In this document: piece after piece, positions 15,577 through 25,227 of the stretch
Numbering within the stretch: position 1 is the first letter of the stretch
How the letters are laid out: every line of letters starts with the position of its first letter
DNA from: Nocardioides turkmenicus
GTDB taxonomy: Bacteria > Actinomycetota > Actinomycetes > Propionibacteriales > Nocardioidaceae
Reading direction: 5' to 3'
DNA length: 64,000 bases
Assembly: GCF_011045035.1 (NCBI RefSeq)
Contig: NZ_JAALAA010000005.1
Span: forward strand, 230,443 to 294,442
Made by a program: the position numbers and the translations under genes
The notes under the pieces: model-generated
What the model was told of the DNA's origin: nothing
What the model saw: the letters and a program-made list of their open reading frames with translations, nothing else
The model's database searches: none

Positions 15577-17613
15577 ATGTCAGCCAAGCAATGGCGGACA
15601 GATGTCCAAGGTCTCCGGGCCATTGCCGTAGGTCTGGTCGTCGCTGCCCACGCGGGCGTCCCGCACACCGAGGGCGGGTTCGTCGGCGTCGACGTCTTCT
15701 TCGTCCTCTCCGGCTTCCTGATCACCACGCTGCTGCTGCGCGAGGCCGACGAGTCCGGCACCGTCAGCATCCCGCAGTTCTACGCGCGCCGGGCCCGCCG
15801 CATCCTGCCGGCGGCCACCCTGGTGATCCTGGTCGTCCTGGCGTACGCCGCCTGGCAGCTGCCCACGACCAGGCTCACCGACGCGGCCGCTGACGGCACC
15901 TGGGCGGCGTTCTTCCTGGCCAACGTGCACTTCGCCGCCGAGGGTGTGGAGTACTTCCAGCCCAGCGAGCCCTCGCCCTTCCAGCACTACTGGTCGCTGT
16001 CGGTGGAGGAGCAGTTCTACCTGGTCTGGCCGGTCCTGGCGCTGCTGCTCATCCCCAGGCTGGGTCGCAAGGGCTTCACGGTCGTCGCCGCGGTGATCGC
16101 GGTCGCCAGCCTGGCGTGGTCGGTGTACGCCACCGGCGACAACCCCACCGCCGCGTACTTCTCCACGCCGGCCCGTGCCTACGAGCTCGCCGCCGGCGCG
16201 CTGCTGGCCTGCTGGGGCGGACGGCTCAAGGGCGCCGCGAGCATCGCCGCCGGGATCGGCGGAGCCGCGGCGATCGTCGTGTCGACCGTCGTGTTCAGCG
16301 AGGCCACCCCGTTCCCCGGCTGGCAGGCGCTGGTGCCTACCCTCGGCACGGTCGCGCTGCTGGCCTCGGGCGCGAACGCCCCGACCGCCAGGCTGCTCGC
16401 GGTCCGCCCGCTGCGCTACGTCGGCGACATCTCCTACTCGCTCTACCTGTGGCACTGGCCGCTGATCGTGCTCGGCCCCGAGCTCCTCAGGCTCGGCAAC
16501 GCCGCCCTCGAGATGACGGTCTCGGTCGCCGCCGCGCTGCTGCTCTCGGCGCTGAGCCACCGCTTCGTCGAGCTCCCGTTCCAGCGCAAGCAGGTGCCGA
16601 TGGTCTCTCACGGCCTGCGCTCGCTCGTCCTGTGGCCGGCCGCGCTCGTGCTGGCGATCGGCAGCGGCTGGCTGACGACCGGCTATGCGGCGTACGCGGA
16701 GAAGGAGCGGGCCGCCCAGGCGCAGGCCTGGTTCGCCGCCAACGAGGTCCCCGACACCGCGGCCGAGACCGGCGGCCCGCCGCAGGTGCAGCGCGAGCTC
16801 CGCGCCGCTCTCGAGATCGCCGACCGCGGCGGGCCGATCCCGCCCGCCGTCCTGGGCGAGGAGATCACCGAGGACCGGTGGCAGAAGACCTACGGAGACT
16901 GCTACGCCAACTACGGCGAGACCCGCGGCGCCGACTGCACCCTCGGCGACACCGACGCGAAGAAGACCGTCGCCGTGGTCGGCGACTCCCACGCCGGCAT
17001 GTGGCTGACCGCCTTCGACGACCTCGGCAAGGAGAACGGCTTCCGGGTCGTGCCGGTCGTCAAGGTCGGCTGCGCGCCCTACCCGGTCCAGCACCGCGGC
17101 AAGAAGATGACCCAGGCCGAGTGCGACGACTTCCGCGACTGGTCGACGGACCACCTCGAGCGCCTCGACCCCGACACGATCGTCTCGACCGCGCGCGGGC
17201 AGCTCTTCATGCCCAAGACGTACGCCGGGATGAGCCGTGACGAGCAGTGGTCGCGCGCCGTGCGCAGCACGGTGAAGGACTTCCGGAAGATCTCGCGCAG
17301 GGTCGTCGTCCTCGGCGATGTACCGGCCGTCGACCACAACCCGGCCGACTGCCTCAGCGCTCCCGAGGCCGACCAGCTGTCGTGCCTCAGCGACCCGGAC
17401 TCCCGCGAGACCAGCAGCAACGCGCTCACCGAGGCGGCGGTGAAGGGCACCAGGGCGGCGTACGTCGACACCCAGCGTTTCGTGTGCGCCGAGGACCGTT
17501 GCCCGCTGGTCGTGGGGGAGAAGGTGACCTACTACGACGACTCGCACCTGACCGAGTCCTGGGTCCGTCACGTCGCTCCGCGACTGGGCGTGATCCTGGC
17601 GCCCCATATTTAA
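15577..17613 (+). CDS. OafA-type acyltransferase 3 with C-terminal SGNH domain
   Basis: 678 residues. The N-terminal half is an integral-membrane acyltransferase-3 domain ([24 protein letters not shown] with the catalytic His, [22 protein letters not shown], then [13 protein letters not shown] and about ten hydrophobic segments). The C-terminal extracytoplasmic half is an SGNH esterase-like domain with the GDSHAGMW block and a final [10 protein letters not shown] motif supplying Asp and His. Such two-domain proteins O-acetylate cell-surface polysaccharides, peptidoglycan or glycolipids. It stands alone between hairpins, with no glycan-synthesis gene next to it, so the acceptor cannot be named. 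Confidence 0.9.
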   Translation: MSAKQWRTDVQGLRAIAVGLVVAAHAGVPHTEGGFVGVDVFFVLSGFLITTLLLREADESGTVSIPQFYARRARRILPAATLVILVVLAYAAWQLPTTRLTDAAADGTWAAFFLANVHFAAEGVEYFQPSEPSPFQHYWSLSVEEQFYLVWPVLALLLIPRLGRKGFTVVAAVIAVASLAWSVYATGDNPTAAYFSTPARAYELAAGALLACWGGRLKGAASIAAGIGGAAAIVVSTVVFSEATPFPGWQALVPTLGTVALLASGANAPTARLLAVRPLRYVGDISYSLYLWHWPLIVLGPELLRLGNAALEMTVSVAAALLLSALSHRFVELPFQRKQVPMVSHGLRSLVLWPAALVLAIGSGWLTTGYAAYAEKERAAQAQAWFAANEVPDTAAETGGPPQVQRELRAALEIADRGGPIPPAVLGEEITEDRWQKTYGDCYANYGETRGADCTLGDTDAKKTVAVVGDSHAGMWLTAFDDLGKENGFRVVPVVKVGCAPYPVQHRGKKMTQAECDDFRDWSTDHLERLDPDTIVSTARGQLFMPKTYAGMSRDEQWSRAVRSTVKDFRKISRRVVVLGDVPAVDHNPADCLSAPEADQLSCLSDPDSRETSSNALTEAAVKGTRAAYVDTQRFVCAEDRCPLVVGEKVTYYDDSHLTESWVRHVAPRLGVILAPHI

Positions 17614-17706
17614 CCGAGGATTTAACTGGGACGCGCGTTTCGGGATTTGCTTTCGCGTGCCTCTTTGTGGCTTAATTGTGGGCAGACGTTGCAAAACGTT
17701 TCATGC

Positions 17707-17740
17707 ACAGCCCTGGACCCGTGGGGGAGTCCGGGGCTGT
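17707..17740 (+). terminator. Strong hairpin with short T-rich tail
   Basis: ACAGCCC-T-GGAC (17707-17718) pairs with GTCC-G-GGGCTGT (17729-17740), a 12-bp stem with one T.G wobble and a 10-nt loop, followed by TGCTATTT. It probably ends the acyltransferase transcript about 100 nt past its stop; a -10-like TTAATT upstream also allows a short independent RNA. Confidence 0.7.
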
Positions 17741-17821
17741 TGCTATTTCCCGGGAAGATCCCGGGCGATATCGGAGGCGGCCGCTTGGCGCGCTGTCAGC
17801 CTCTGCTGGGAGAATGTGCGG

Positions 17822-18931
17822 GTGAATCAGCAGCGACCACGCGACGTGGTGATCCTCGGCTCGACCGGGTCCATCGGCACCCAGGCCCTCGACCTGGTGC
17901 GCGCCAACCCGGACCGGTTCCGGGTCGTCGGACTGACCGCCGGCGGGTCCAACAAGGAGCGGTTCGAGGCCCAGGTCGCCGAGTTCGCGCCCAAGCTCTC
18001 CGGGCTGGGGGAGGAGGCGTCGGTCGAGGCCGCCGCCCAGCCCGCCGACGTGGTGCTCAACGGGATCACCGGGGCCGTCGGACTCCGCCCGACGCTGGCC
18101 GCGCTGGAGGCCGGCAACACCCTCGCCCTCGCCAACAAGGAGTCGCTGATCATCGGCGGGCCGCTGGTCAAGCGCGTCGCGGGCGACGGCCAGATCGTGC
18201 CGGTCGACTCCGAGCACTCCGCGATCGCGCAGTCGCTGCGCGCGGGCGCTGCGAACGAGGTGCGCAAGCTCGTGCTCACCGCCTCGGGCGGCCCGTTCCG
18301 CGGCCGCTCCCGCGAGGAGCTCGGCGAGGTGACCCCGGCGCAGGCGCTCAAGCACCCCAACTTCGCGATGGGGCGGGTGATCACGACCAACTCCGCCACT
18401 CTCGTCAACAAGGGCCTCGAGGTCATCGAGGCCCATCTGCTCTTCGACGTGCCGTTCGACCGGATCGAGGTCGTCGTCCACCCGCAGCAGTACATCCACT
18501 CGATGGTCGAGTTCACCGACGGCGCCGTCGTCGCCCAGCTCGGCCTGCCGACGATGCTGGTGCCGATCTCGATGGGGATGGCCTGGCCCGAGCGGGTGGC
18601 CGACGCCGAGACCCCGATCGACTGGACCAAGGCCTCCGACTGGCGCTTCGAGCCGCTCGACGACTCCGCCTTCCCCGCGGTGCGACTGGCCCGCGAGGCC
18701 GGCACCCGCGGCGGCACCCACCCCGCCGTCTACAACGCCGCGAACGAGGTCTGCGTCGACGCCTTCCACGAGGGCCGGATCCCGTTCACCGGCATCGTGG
18801 ACACGATTGCGGAGGTGCTGGCAGCCCATGGCGGCGTACGCTCTGAAAGCAGCCTCTCGATCGAGGATGTGCTCGCCGCCGACGCCTGGGCGCGCGAGGA
18901 AGCCACCCGCATCTTGGAGACCCGTTCATGA
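17822..18931 (+). CDS. dxr: 1-deoxy-D-xylulose 5-phosphate reductoisomerase
   Basis: Catalyses the NADPH-dependent conversion of DXP to 2-C-methyl-D-erythritol 4-phosphate, the first committed step of the MEP isoprenoid pathway, in the cytoplasm. 369 residues with [18 protein letters not shown] (NADPH site), [63 protein letters not shown] and [12 protein letters not shown], all diagnostic. I chose the GTG at 17822, which has GGGAG about nine bases upstream; another GTG lies six bases earlier. It overlaps the next gene by ATGA, and ispG follows, giving a co-transcribed MEP/site-2-protease cluster conserved in Actinobacteria. Confidence 0.95.
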   Translation: MNQQRPRDVVILGSTGSIGTQALDLVRANPDRFRVVGLTAGGSNKERFEAQVAEFAPKLSGLGEEASVEAAAQPADVVLNGITGAVGLRPTLAALEAGNTLALANKESLIIGGPLVKRVAGDGQIVPVDSEHSAIAQSLRAGAANEVRKLVLTASGGPFRGRSREELGEVTPAQALKHPNFAMGRVITTNSATLVNKGLEVIEAHLLFDVPFDRIEVVVHPQQYIHSMVEFTDGAVVAQLGLPTMLVPISMGMAWPERVADAETPIDWTKASDWRFEPLDDSAFPAVRLAREAGTRGGTHPAVYNAANEVCVDAFHEGRIPFTGIVDTIAEVLAAHGGVRSESSLSIEDVLAADAWAREEATRILETRS

Positions 18932-20286
18932 GCTACTTGCTCTACACGCTGGCCGTGATCGGCTTCGTCGTCGCGATCCTGGTCTCGATCGGGCTCCACG
19001 AGCTCGGCCACATGATCCCGGCGAAGGCGTTCGGCGGGAAAGTGACGCAATACTTCATCGGCTTCGGGCCGACGGTGTGGTCGAAGCAGGTCGGCGAGAC
19101 GGAGTACGGCCTCAAGGCGATCCCGCTCGGCGGCTTCGTGAAGATCGTCGGCATGCTGCCTCCCGGCGCCGAGCAGCTGGGGGAGCGCACCGAGGACGGC
19201 GCGCTGAAGGTGCGCAAGTCCAACACCGGCATGTTCACCCAGCTGATCAGCGACGCCCGCTCGGCCGAGTGGGAGCTGATCCGCCCCGAGGACGAGCCGC
19301 GGCTCTTCTACAAGATGTCGTGGTGGAAGAAGGTCATCGTGATGGCCGGTGGGCCCACGGTGAACATCGCGATCGCGTTCTTCGTGCTGTGGGGCGTCTT
19401 CGGCATCTACGGGGTCCGCGAGCCCGTCGTCAACGCGGGACATCCGGTCGTCTCGAGCCTGCAGGAGTGCCTGCTGAGCTGGGAGGACCAGGGCCGCGAG
19501 TGCCGCCCGAGCGACAAGCCGACCCCGGCCGCCGACGCGGGCCTCAAGCCCGGTGACGAGCTGATCTCGTTCAACGGCACCGAGCTGACCTCGTGGGCGG
19601 TCGCCCAGAAGCTGATCCGCGACAACATGGACGGTGACGCGACCATCGTCATCGAGCGCGACGGCGAGCGGATGACGCTGCACACCCAGACCGTGATCCA
19701 GGAGCGGATCAAGGACGTCGACGACACCAGCGCCGATCCGGAGACCGCCAAGGTCGGCTTCTTCGGGATGTCGCCCGAGTCCCACATCGTGACGACCAAG
19801 GAGGGGCCGGTCTACGCGCTCAAGGAGATGGGCACGATGGCGGAGAACGCCGTCCACTCGCTGCTGCGCCTCCCGGTCAAGGTCTGGCACGTCGCGCTCG
19901 CGATCGTCGGCGTCGAGGAGCGCTCGGCCGACAGCCCGGTCAGCATCGTCGGCGGCGGCCGGATCGCCGGCGAGATCGCCGCCCACGACGACCTCGACGT
20001 CGCCGAGAAGGTCTCGAGCTTCGCGTTCCTGGTCGGTGGCTTCAACCTCTTCATCGGCATCTTCAACTTCGTCCCGCTCCTGCCGCTCGACGGCGGTCAC
20101 ATCGCGACCGCGCTGTGGGAGGGCGTACGCCGCGCGTTCGCCAAGGTCTTCCGGCGGCCCGACCCGGGTCATGCCGACCCGGCGAAGCTGCTCCCGGTGG
20201 CGTACGTCGTGGCCTCGGCGCTGCTGGTGATGGGTGTTGTCCTGATCGTCGCCGACCTCGTCGTCCCGCTTCATCTCCAAGCCTGA
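18928..20286 (+). CDS. Site-2 intramembrane zinc metalloprotease (RseP/Rip1-like)
   Basis: A 452-residue M50 protease that cleaves substrates within the membrane, typically anti-sigma factors. The zinc motif HELGH is at residues 24-28 in the first membrane helix; the third ligand is in [16 protein letters not shown] near the C-terminus. Between them lie a PDZ-like domain ([23 protein letters not shown]) and further membrane segments ([25 protein letters not shown]). The ATG at 18928 overlaps the dxr stop. The dxr-protease-ispG order matches Rv2870c-Rv2869c-Rv2868c of Mycobacterium tuberculosis, whose middle gene is Rip1. Confidence 0.92.
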   Translation: MSYLLYTLAVIGFVVAILVSIGLHELGHMIPAKAFGGKVTQYFIGFGPTVWSKQVGETEYGLKAIPLGGFVKIVGMLPPGAEQLGERTEDGALKVRKSNTGMFTQLISDARSAEWELIRPEDEPRLFYKMSWWKKVIVMAGGPTVNIAIAFFVLWGVFGIYGVREPVVNAGHPVVSSLQECLLSWEDQGRECRPSDKPTPAADAGLKPGDELISFNGTELTSWAVAQKLIRDNMDGDATIVIERDGERMTLHTQTVIQERIKDVDDTSADPETAKVGFFGMSPESHIVTTKEGPVYALKEMGTMAENAVHSLLRLPVKVWHVALAIVGVEERSADSPVSIVGGGRIAGEIAAHDDLDVAEKVSSFAFLVGGFNLFIGIFNFVPLLPLDGGHIATALWEGVRRAFAKVFRRPDPGHADPAKLLPVAYVVASALLVMGVVLIVADLVVPLHLQA

Positions 20287-20294
20287 CCCGCCCG

Positions 20295-20300
20295 TAAGAT
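20295..20300 (+). promoter_or_regulatory. -10-like TAAGAT before ispG
   Basis: TAAGAT ends 8 nt before the ATG at 20309, compatible with a leaderless internal promoter for ispG; it lies in the short gap after the protease stop at 20286. Confidence 0.5.
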
Positions 20301-20308
20301 TGGTAGAC

Positions 20309-21463
20309 ATGACGTCGATCCCCCTCGGTATGCCGGAAGCGCCCGCTCCGGTGCTCGCCCCTCGCCGCAAGACCCGCCAGATCAAGGTCGGCTCGGTGGG
20401 CGTGGGCAGCGAGAGCCCCATCTCCGTGCAGTCGATGACCACGACGCTGACCTCCGACGTCAACGCGACACTGCAGCAGATCGCGGAGCTGACCGCGTCG
20501 GGCTGCGACATCGTCCGGGTGGCGTGCCCGAGCCAGGACGACGCCGACGCGCTGCCGGCGATCGCGAAGAAGTCGCAGATCCCGGTGATCGCCGACATCC
20601 ACTTCCAGCCGAAGTACGTCTTCGCCGCCATCGAGGCCGGCTGCGCGGCGGTCCGGGTCAACCCGGGCAACATCCGCAAGTTCGACGACCAGGTCAAGGA
20701 GATCGCCGCCGCGGCCAAGGACCACGGCACGTCGATCCGGATCGGCGTCAACGCCGGCTCGCTCGACAAGCGGCTGCTGGAGAAGTACGGCAAGGCCACG
20801 CCGGAGGCGCTGGTCGAGTCGGCGATCTGGGAGGCGTCCCTGTTCGAGGAGCACGGCTTCCACGACTTCAAGATCTCGGTGAAGCACAACGACCCCGTGG
20901 TCATGGTCCGCGCCTACGAGCTCCTCGCCGAGGCCGGCGACTGGCCGCTCCACCTCGGCGTCACCGAGGCCGGCCCGGCCTTCCAGGGCACGATCAAGTC
21001 GTCGGTCGCCTTCGGCTCGCTGCTGTCCAAGGGCATCGGCGACACCATCCGCGTCTCGCTCTCCGCGCCGCCGGTGGAGGAGGTCAAGGTCGGCCTGCAG
21101 ATCCTGGAGTCGCTCAACCTCCGCCCGCGCCGCCTCGAGATCGTCTCCTGCCCGAGCTGCGGTCGCGCGCAGGTCGACGTCTACAAGCTCGCCGACCAGG
21201 TGACCGCCGGGCTCGACGGCCTCGAGGTCCCGCTGCGGGTCGCGGTCATGGGCTGTGTCGTCAACGGCCCCGGGGAGGCCCGCGAGGCCGACCTCGGCGT
21301 CGCCTCCGGCAACGGCAAGGGCCAGATCTTCGTCAAGGGCGAGGTCATCAAGACGGTCCCCGAGTCCGCCATCGTCGAGACGCTCATCGAGGAGGCGATG
21401 AAGATCGCCGAGGGCATGGAGCCCGTCGAGGGCGCCGGGGCATCGGTCTCCGTCAGCGGCTGA
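20309..21463 (+). CDS. ispG: 4-hydroxy-3-methylbut-2-en-1-yl diphosphate synthase (flavodoxin)
   Basis: 384 residues. Fe-S enzyme converting MEcPP to HMBPP, the penultimate MEP-pathway step. The signature [20 protein letters not shown] opens a TIM-barrel domain; the 4Fe-4S ligands appear in [11 protein letters not shown] and [16 protein letters not shown], followed by a Glu-containing segment ([10 protein letters not shown]). The ATG at 20309 is preferred to an in-frame TTG at 20300 because it fits the upstream -10 spacing and the family N-terminus. It is followed not by the DUF4081 acetyltransferase as in other Actinobacteria but by an unusual structured 3' region and a terminator. Confidence 0.95.
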   Translation: MTSIPLGMPEAPAPVLAPRRKTRQIKVGSVGVGSESPISVQSMTTTLTSDVNATLQQIAELTASGCDIVRVACPSQDDADALPAIAKKSQIPVIADIHFQPKYVFAAIEAGCAAVRVNPGNIRKFDDQVKEIAAAAKDHGTSIRIGVNAGSLDKRLLEKYGKATPEALVESAIWEASLFEEHGFHDFKISVKHNDPVVMVRAYELLAEAGDWPLHLGVTEAGPAFQGTIKSSVAFGSLLSKGIGDTIRVSLSAPPVEEVKVGLQILESLNLRPRRLEIVSCPSCGRAQVDVYKLADQVTAGLDGLEVPLRVAVMGCVVNGPGEAREADLGVASGNGKGQIFVKGEVIKTVPESAIVETLIEEAMKIAEGMEPVEGAGASVSVSG

Positions 21464-21465
21464 CG

Positions 21466-21562
21466 GGTGGATGCTCACCGAGGTAACTCGGTGAGCGGTC
21501 ACTGTCCTCGTGGAACTCCACGATGACAGTGCGCATCCACCGAGATACCTCGGTCAGCATCC
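21466..21562 (+). ncRNA. Branched structured RNA element in the ispG 3' region
   Basis: Perfect helices are packed in 97 nt right after the ispG stop. Hairpin 1: CTCACCGAG-GTAA-CTCGGTGAG (21474-21495), a GNRA-type loop. Hairpin 2: 21500-21531, CACTGTC and TCGTGG arms around AACT, one internal mismatch. Hairpin 3: ACCGAG-ATAC-CTCGGT (21539-21554). GGTGGATGC (21466-21474) can close hairpins 1 and 2 by pairing with GCATCCACC (21533-21541), or its GGATGC part can pair with the second GCATCC at 21557-21562 and enclose all three. The two closures are mutually exclusive. No family is recognised; it could be a 3'UTR regulatory element or a dispersed structured repeat. Confidence 0.6.
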
Positions 21563-21585
21563 GCGCCGCCCCGCCCGCACGCAAG

Positions 21586-21617
21586 GAGGCCCGGTCCGAA
21601 GTCTCGGACCGGGCCTC
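21586..21617 (+). terminator. Rho-independent terminator after ispG
   Basis: A perfect 14-bp stem, GAGGCCCGGTCCGA (21586-21599) with its complement (21604-21617), AGTC loop, followed by GTTTTGTG. It ends ispG transcripts about 150 nt after the stop codon, leaving the branched element in the 3'UTR. Confidence 0.88.
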
Positions 21618-21669
21618 GTTTTGTGCTTCGAGACGTCCCCCTGCGTACGCCTCGAAGGTCGTGGTGGTC

Positions 21670-22077
21670 TCACCAGTGCATCAACCTCGAGACCACGCCG
21701 AGGAACCCGAGGTGGAGGAGCGCTCCGACCGGGTCCGTGGTGATCAGATGACCCCAGGCGACCGCCGCCTGGCCCATCTGGGTTCCGAGAGCCGTGGCGA
21801 AGCCGTCGAGTCCGCCGTGGGTCCACAGGTAGACGACGACGAACCGGACAGCCGGCACGACCAGGAACAGGACGAGCGCGGCCTTGACCGGAAGGATCCA
21901 GGGCAGCGTGCTGCCGGTGGAGCTCAGGTTGCCGCTGCGTACCCAGCTGCTGCCGCTGCTGCCCTTGAAGCGGACCTTGGTGCGGCCTGCGGCGGTGGCG
22001 ACGACGACACCGCGCTTTCCGGAGCGGACGCCGCCGCGAGCCCGGACGGTGTCGCCGGGGCGCAGGAAGTCGGTCAT
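21670..22077 (-). CDS. Small KOW-like/multi-pass membrane protein
   Basis: 135 residues. The first about 50 residues (PGDTVRARGGVRSGKRGVVVATAAGRTKVRFKG) resemble a KOW/SH3-like beta-barrel; two or three hydrophobic segments follow (PWILPVKAALVLFLVVPAVRFVVVYLW, then the C-terminal GALLHLGFLGVVSRLMHW). The ATG at 22077 has GGAAGGAG seven bases upstream and overlaps the stop of the 51-residue gene before it (ATGA). I do not recognise a function. It is convergent with ispG and divergent, with its small partner, from the HTH-NTPase gene. Confidence 0.65.
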   Translation of the reverse strand: MTDFLRPGDTVRARGGVRSGKRGVVVATAAGRTKVRFKGSSGSSWVRSGNLSSTGSTLPWILPVKAALVLFLVVPAVRFVVVYLWTHGGLDGFATALGTQMGQAAVAWGHLITTDPVGALLHLGFLGVVSRLMHW

Positions 22078-22229
22078 GACAGCACTCCTTCCGTGAGGAC
22101 GACGGATACGGACGAGGTGCCGGCGGATGCCTGGCACGTGGGCGGCTCGGCGCTGAGCAGCTGGTTGAAGCCGAACACGACGAGAAGCGTGACGGCGAAG
22201 GTGGCGATGCTGAACTTGTGGTTCCTCAT
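22074..22229 (-). CDS. 51-residue membrane/exported peptide gene
   Basis: A short frame not usually called: start MRNHKFSIATFAVTLLVVFG, one hydrophobic stretch (about residues 7-25), then FNQLLSAEPPTCQAS and a Ser/Thr/Val-rich tail. It could be a signal-peptide-bearing small secreted peptide or a single-pass membrane protein with one cysteine outside. GAAGGAG lies nine bases before the ATG at 22229, and the stop overlaps the next gene's start by ATGA, strong hints of real translation. An in-frame ATG at 22238 lacks ribosome-binding space. Confidence 0.6.
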   Translation of the reverse strand: MRNHKFSIATFAVTLLVVFGFNQLLSAEPPTCQASAGTSSVSVVLTEGVLS

Positions 22230-22277
22230 GGTCGTCATCTCCTTCAGCGGTGGGGCCCGGTAGGTGGGGCCGGCGCT

Positions 22278-22403
22278 GTCCCTGTCGGGGACATCTCCAC
22301 GGTGGCGGAGGCCACATCCAACTCGCCAGTAGGCGGGTGGGAGTGGGGACGATGTAAAGACAGTCCCACCGGAGTTGGGACGTTTCTGAGACAGAATTGG
22401 GAC
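22278..22403. repeat. Array of TGGGAC/GTCCCA motifs upstream of the HTH-NTPase gene
   Basis: In the divergent interval 22230-22451, GTCCC/GGGAC form an inverted pair (22278-22282/22288-22292). GGGGAC is at 22345-22350 and GTCCCA at 22363-22368. TGGGAC is at 22376-22381 and again at 22398-22403; these last two are 22 bp apart, two helical turns. A TACTCT -10-like box (22413-22418) follows. This looks like a multi-site operator. Confidence 0.5.
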
Positions 22404-22451
22404 GCCTGCGGGATACTCTCAACCGCGTTCGCGACGACTCGGCGAGGGGAC

Positions 22452-24461
22452 ATGACCGACGAATCTCTCTCACCAGAGCAGTTCAACAGCGAATTGCGCG
22501 CCTGGGTCCGGCAGGTGACCGGAAAAGCTGACGGCGGTTCCGGTGTGGCGATGGCCCGGAGCACCTTCTACCGGCGTACGTCCGGTTCGAAGCTGATGCC
22601 GCTCGACGAGCTCATCCGCGTCGTCGGAGGTGCGGTGCCCCGCACCCTCGACCCGGCCCACCGGGGAGAGTGGATCCGGAAGAACACCGGCATCTGGCAG
22701 GCGAAGTGGTGGAAGGCGTACGCCTGGCGTGACGAGGAGACCGAGCCGCCCGGGCCCGTGCTGGCGCCGGCGGACACGGACGCGGCGCCGATGCCCACGT
22801 CCACCAGCGCCCGGCTGACCTTCCCGCGCGCTCGGGTGGCGCCGTTGAGCGGGCTGACGACCGAGCAGACCACGATCCCGCTGATCGAGGCGCTCGGCCG
22901 GTGGCTCGCGAACACCGAGTCCAACCTCTTCTTCCTCACCGGACCCTCGGGCTCGGGGAAGACGATCGAGGTCCGGGACTGGACCGCCTCGCAGGAGCAG
23001 GTGCGCTACATCAGCCTGCGTGACGGCGCGGTCGACTTCGGCGACCTGGTCGGCGAGGACCGCTCGCCGGTCGTCATCGACGACTTCGACCTGATCTCCT
23101 CCAGCGCCGAGGAGCACGGCGTCACCCGTCCCGACCTCAGCGAGCTGCGCTCCGCTTTCGGACGCGGCGGCCGGTTCGTGGTGATCAGCAAGCGCAACCT
23201 GCAGACGGAGCGGGACGAGCTCGCCGAGCAGCTGCGCAGCCCCGCACGCCTGGAGGGCCTCGGCGTCGAGGCCCCTGTGGTCGTACGCGTCGAGCCGATC
23301 TCCCCGGTCGAGGTGCGCGCGCTCGCCGCGGAACGTGGCGGCGACGACAAGCTGAGCAGCCTGGCGGCGGAGATGGAGCGCGGCGGCGGCTTCTTCCCGG
23401 CGACGCCGCTGGTCCTCAAACAGCTCTACGCGTCCATCGAGGAGGGCGCTCCGGCGCCCCGGACGCTGTGGGACGGCTACACCGTCCACCTCAAGCACAT
23501 CTGCGGCCAGCCCTGGGACCGGAAGAGCTCGCGCATTCCCAGCCGGGTGCGGTTCCAGACCTATCGCGACATCGCCTGGGACATGTTCACCGGGATGGAC
23601 GAACCGGGGTCGCAGGAGCAGGACCTGATCCCGGTGCCGCGCGTCTCGGAGTGGCTCTTCGCCAACCTGCAGCGGGATCTCGACATCACCCGGCAGCGTG
23701 ACTTCCTGACGTACGAATGGATCGCCGACCTGCTCGACCACCCCGAGATCTTCGGAGTGAGTGGGCGGACCAAGGACTCGGTGGAGTCGGCGGAGTTCGC
23801 CCACGAGACCTTCTACCGCTACTTCGTGGCCGAGAGCATCCGCGACCGGCTGCTCGACGGGCGCGCGATGGCGCTCGACGGCGCCCGCTTCGTCAACATG
23901 CACCTCGGCGGGATGGTGATGACCTTCCTCAAGGCCGGGTTCCAGCCCGGTGACCTCGACGCCGTGGCCCGGTTGAGCGTACGCGAGAGCCTGTCGTGGA
24001 TGGACCGGCTGATCTGCCTCTACCTGACCGAGGAGCGCGACGACTACGGGGAGCTTCTCGACCAGGCGCCGGAGCGCTACTGGGACGAGCTGGAGTTCGT
24101 GCTGGAGGCGTTCCGGTCGCTGTTCCTGCGGAAGGCGGCGATGTACCAGCTGATCCTGCGTGGCCGTGTCCCGGTCGACGGCTACCTGCAGATCCTGAAC
24201 CACGAGGAGGATCCGCCGTCCATCGGCCGGGAGCGCGACGCCCTCCGCATGGACACCGACATCACCGAGGCACTGGTCCGGCGGCTGCATCACCCGGTCC
24301 TGGCGCCGGCGATTCCGATAACCGCATATCGGCTCGGGCAAATGGGTGATATCACTTGCCTGAGCCACCTCGAAGCTCTCACTGGTCTGCCGCCCGCACA
24401 CGAGGAAGTGGTGAGGACGGCGATCCAACGGATCAAGGAGCGCCATGAGCACACAGCCTGA
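22452..24461 (+). CDS. HTH-containing NACHT/STAND-like NTPase
   Basis: 669 residues. An N-terminal region (about 10-65: FNSELRAWVRQVTG..ARSTFYRRTSGSKLMPLDELIRVVG) resembles the XRE-type HTH found at the front of many actinobacterial NTPases. A Pro/Ala-rich linker follows, then a P-loop GPSGSGKT (164-171), Walker B VVIDDFD (207-213), a sensor-like strand FVVISKRN, and the PATPLVLKQLYASIEEG helix typical of NACHT/STAND proteins. The C-terminal third is helical and ends in a HEAT-like repeat. Members of this class act as signal-dependent switches; bacterial NACHT proteins include anti-phage proteins. No separate effector domain is visible. The ATG at 22452 is preceded by GAGGGGAC. It overlaps the next gene. 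Confidence 0.72.
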   Translation: MTDESLSPEQFNSELRAWVRQVTGKADGGSGVAMARSTFYRRTSGSKLMPLDELIRVVGGAVPRTLDPAHRGEWIRKNTGIWQAKWWKAYAWRDEETEPPGPVLAPADTDAAPMPTSTSARLTFPRARVAPLSGLTTEQTTIPLIEALGRWLANTESNLFFLTGPSGSGKTIEVRDWTASQEQVRYISLRDGAVDFGDLVGEDRSPVVIDDFDLISSSAEEHGVTRPDLSELRSAFGRGGRFVVISKRNLQTERDELAEQLRSPARLEGLGVEAPVVVRVEPISPVEVRALAAERGGDDKLSSLAAEMERGGGFFPATPLVLKQLYASIEEGAPAPRTLWDGYTVHLKHICGQPWDRKSSRIPSRVRFQTYRDIAWDMFTGMDEPGSQEQDLIPVPRVSEWLFANLQRDLDITRQRDFLTYEWIADLLDHPEIFGVSGRTKDSVESAEFAHETFYRYFVAESIRDRLLDGRAMALDGARFVNMHLGGMVMTFLKAGFQPGDLDAVARLSVRESLSWMDRLICLYLTEERDDYGELLDQAPERYWDELEFVLEAFRSLFLRKAAMYQLILRGRVPVDGYLQILNHEEDPPSIGRERDALRMDTDITEALVRRLHHPVLAPAIPITAYRLGQMGDITCLSHLEALTGLPPAHEEVVRTAIQRIKERHEHTA

Positions 24462-25227
24462 GTCGCCGGGTGCACAACCTCGGCCACCGGTTCTTGTCCT
24501 CGGAGCCACGGGCGACCTCGGCAGTGCGGTCGCGCGCCGGCTGAGCGCCGAAGGCATTCCTGTGATCGTGCACGGCTACAGCCGTACGACCGAGCTGGCC
24601 TACCTCGCCGACGAGACCGGGGCGGTGGCGCGGGTGGCGGCCGACCTGACCACCGACGAGGGCGTCGACGCCCTGGCCGAGACGCTCGCCGGGTTCGACA
24701 CCCTGTCGGGCCTCATCAACTGCTCCGGCATCAACCCGAGCCCTGACACGGTCGCCGAGATCGACCGGTCCGAGTGGCAGCTCACCCTCGACCTCAACCT
24801 GTCCTCGGTGTGGCGCACGGCCTCGCTCGCCCTGCCGAAGCTGCGGGCGGCCCGCTCCGGGGCGGTCGTCCTGGTCAGCTCCGTCTTCGGGATCCGGACG
24901 CCCTCGCGACGGGCCGCCTACGGCGTCTCCAAGCACGCGCTGACCGGGCTCGCCCAGGCGATCGCGCAGGAGGAGGCGGGCATCGTCAGGGCCAACGTCG
25001 TCGCCCCCGGGCCGATGTGGAGCGAGTCCTCCCGGCAGGTGTTCGTCAAGCACGCGCGCAAGGAGGGGGTGACCGTCGACCAGTACATCGCCTACCGGGC
25101 GGCGCGCATCCCTGGGCACCGGTTCGTCACCGCCGACGCCGTCGCCAAGGTGTGCGTCTTCCTGGCCTCCGACGGCGCCGCCGCCATCAACGGCCAGTGC
25201 ATCGTCGCGGACGGCGGCGAGTACTGA
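24445..25227 (+). CDS. Short-chain dehydrogenase/reductase
   Basis: 260 residues, classical SDR. Cofactor motif VLVLGATGDLGSAVARRL (Rossmann Gly-rich loop), LINCSGINPSP (stabilising NxxG-like strand), catalytic Ser in VVLVSSVFGIRTPS and the Tyr/Lys pair in AYGVSKHALTGL, with ADGGEY at the C-terminus. It would reduce or oxidise a carbonyl/alcohol with NAD(P). The ATG at 24445 lies 17 bp inside the end of the HTH-NTPase gene with AAGGAG upstream, so the two are co-translated. The substrate is unknown; the FabG-like shape does not by itself mean fatty-acid synthesis. Confidence 0.88.
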   Translation: MSTQPESPGAQPRPPVLVLGATGDLGSAVARRLSAEGIPVIVHGYSRTTELAYLADETGAVARVAADLTTDEGVDALAETLAGFDTLSGLINCSGINPSPDTVAEIDRSEWQLTLDLNLSSVWRTASLALPKLRAARSGAVVLVSSVFGIRTPSRRAAYGVSKHALTGLAQAIAQEEAGIVRANVVAPGPMWSESSRQVFVKHARKEGVTVDQYIAYRAARIPGHRFVTADAVAKVCVFLASDGAAAINGQCIVADGGEY

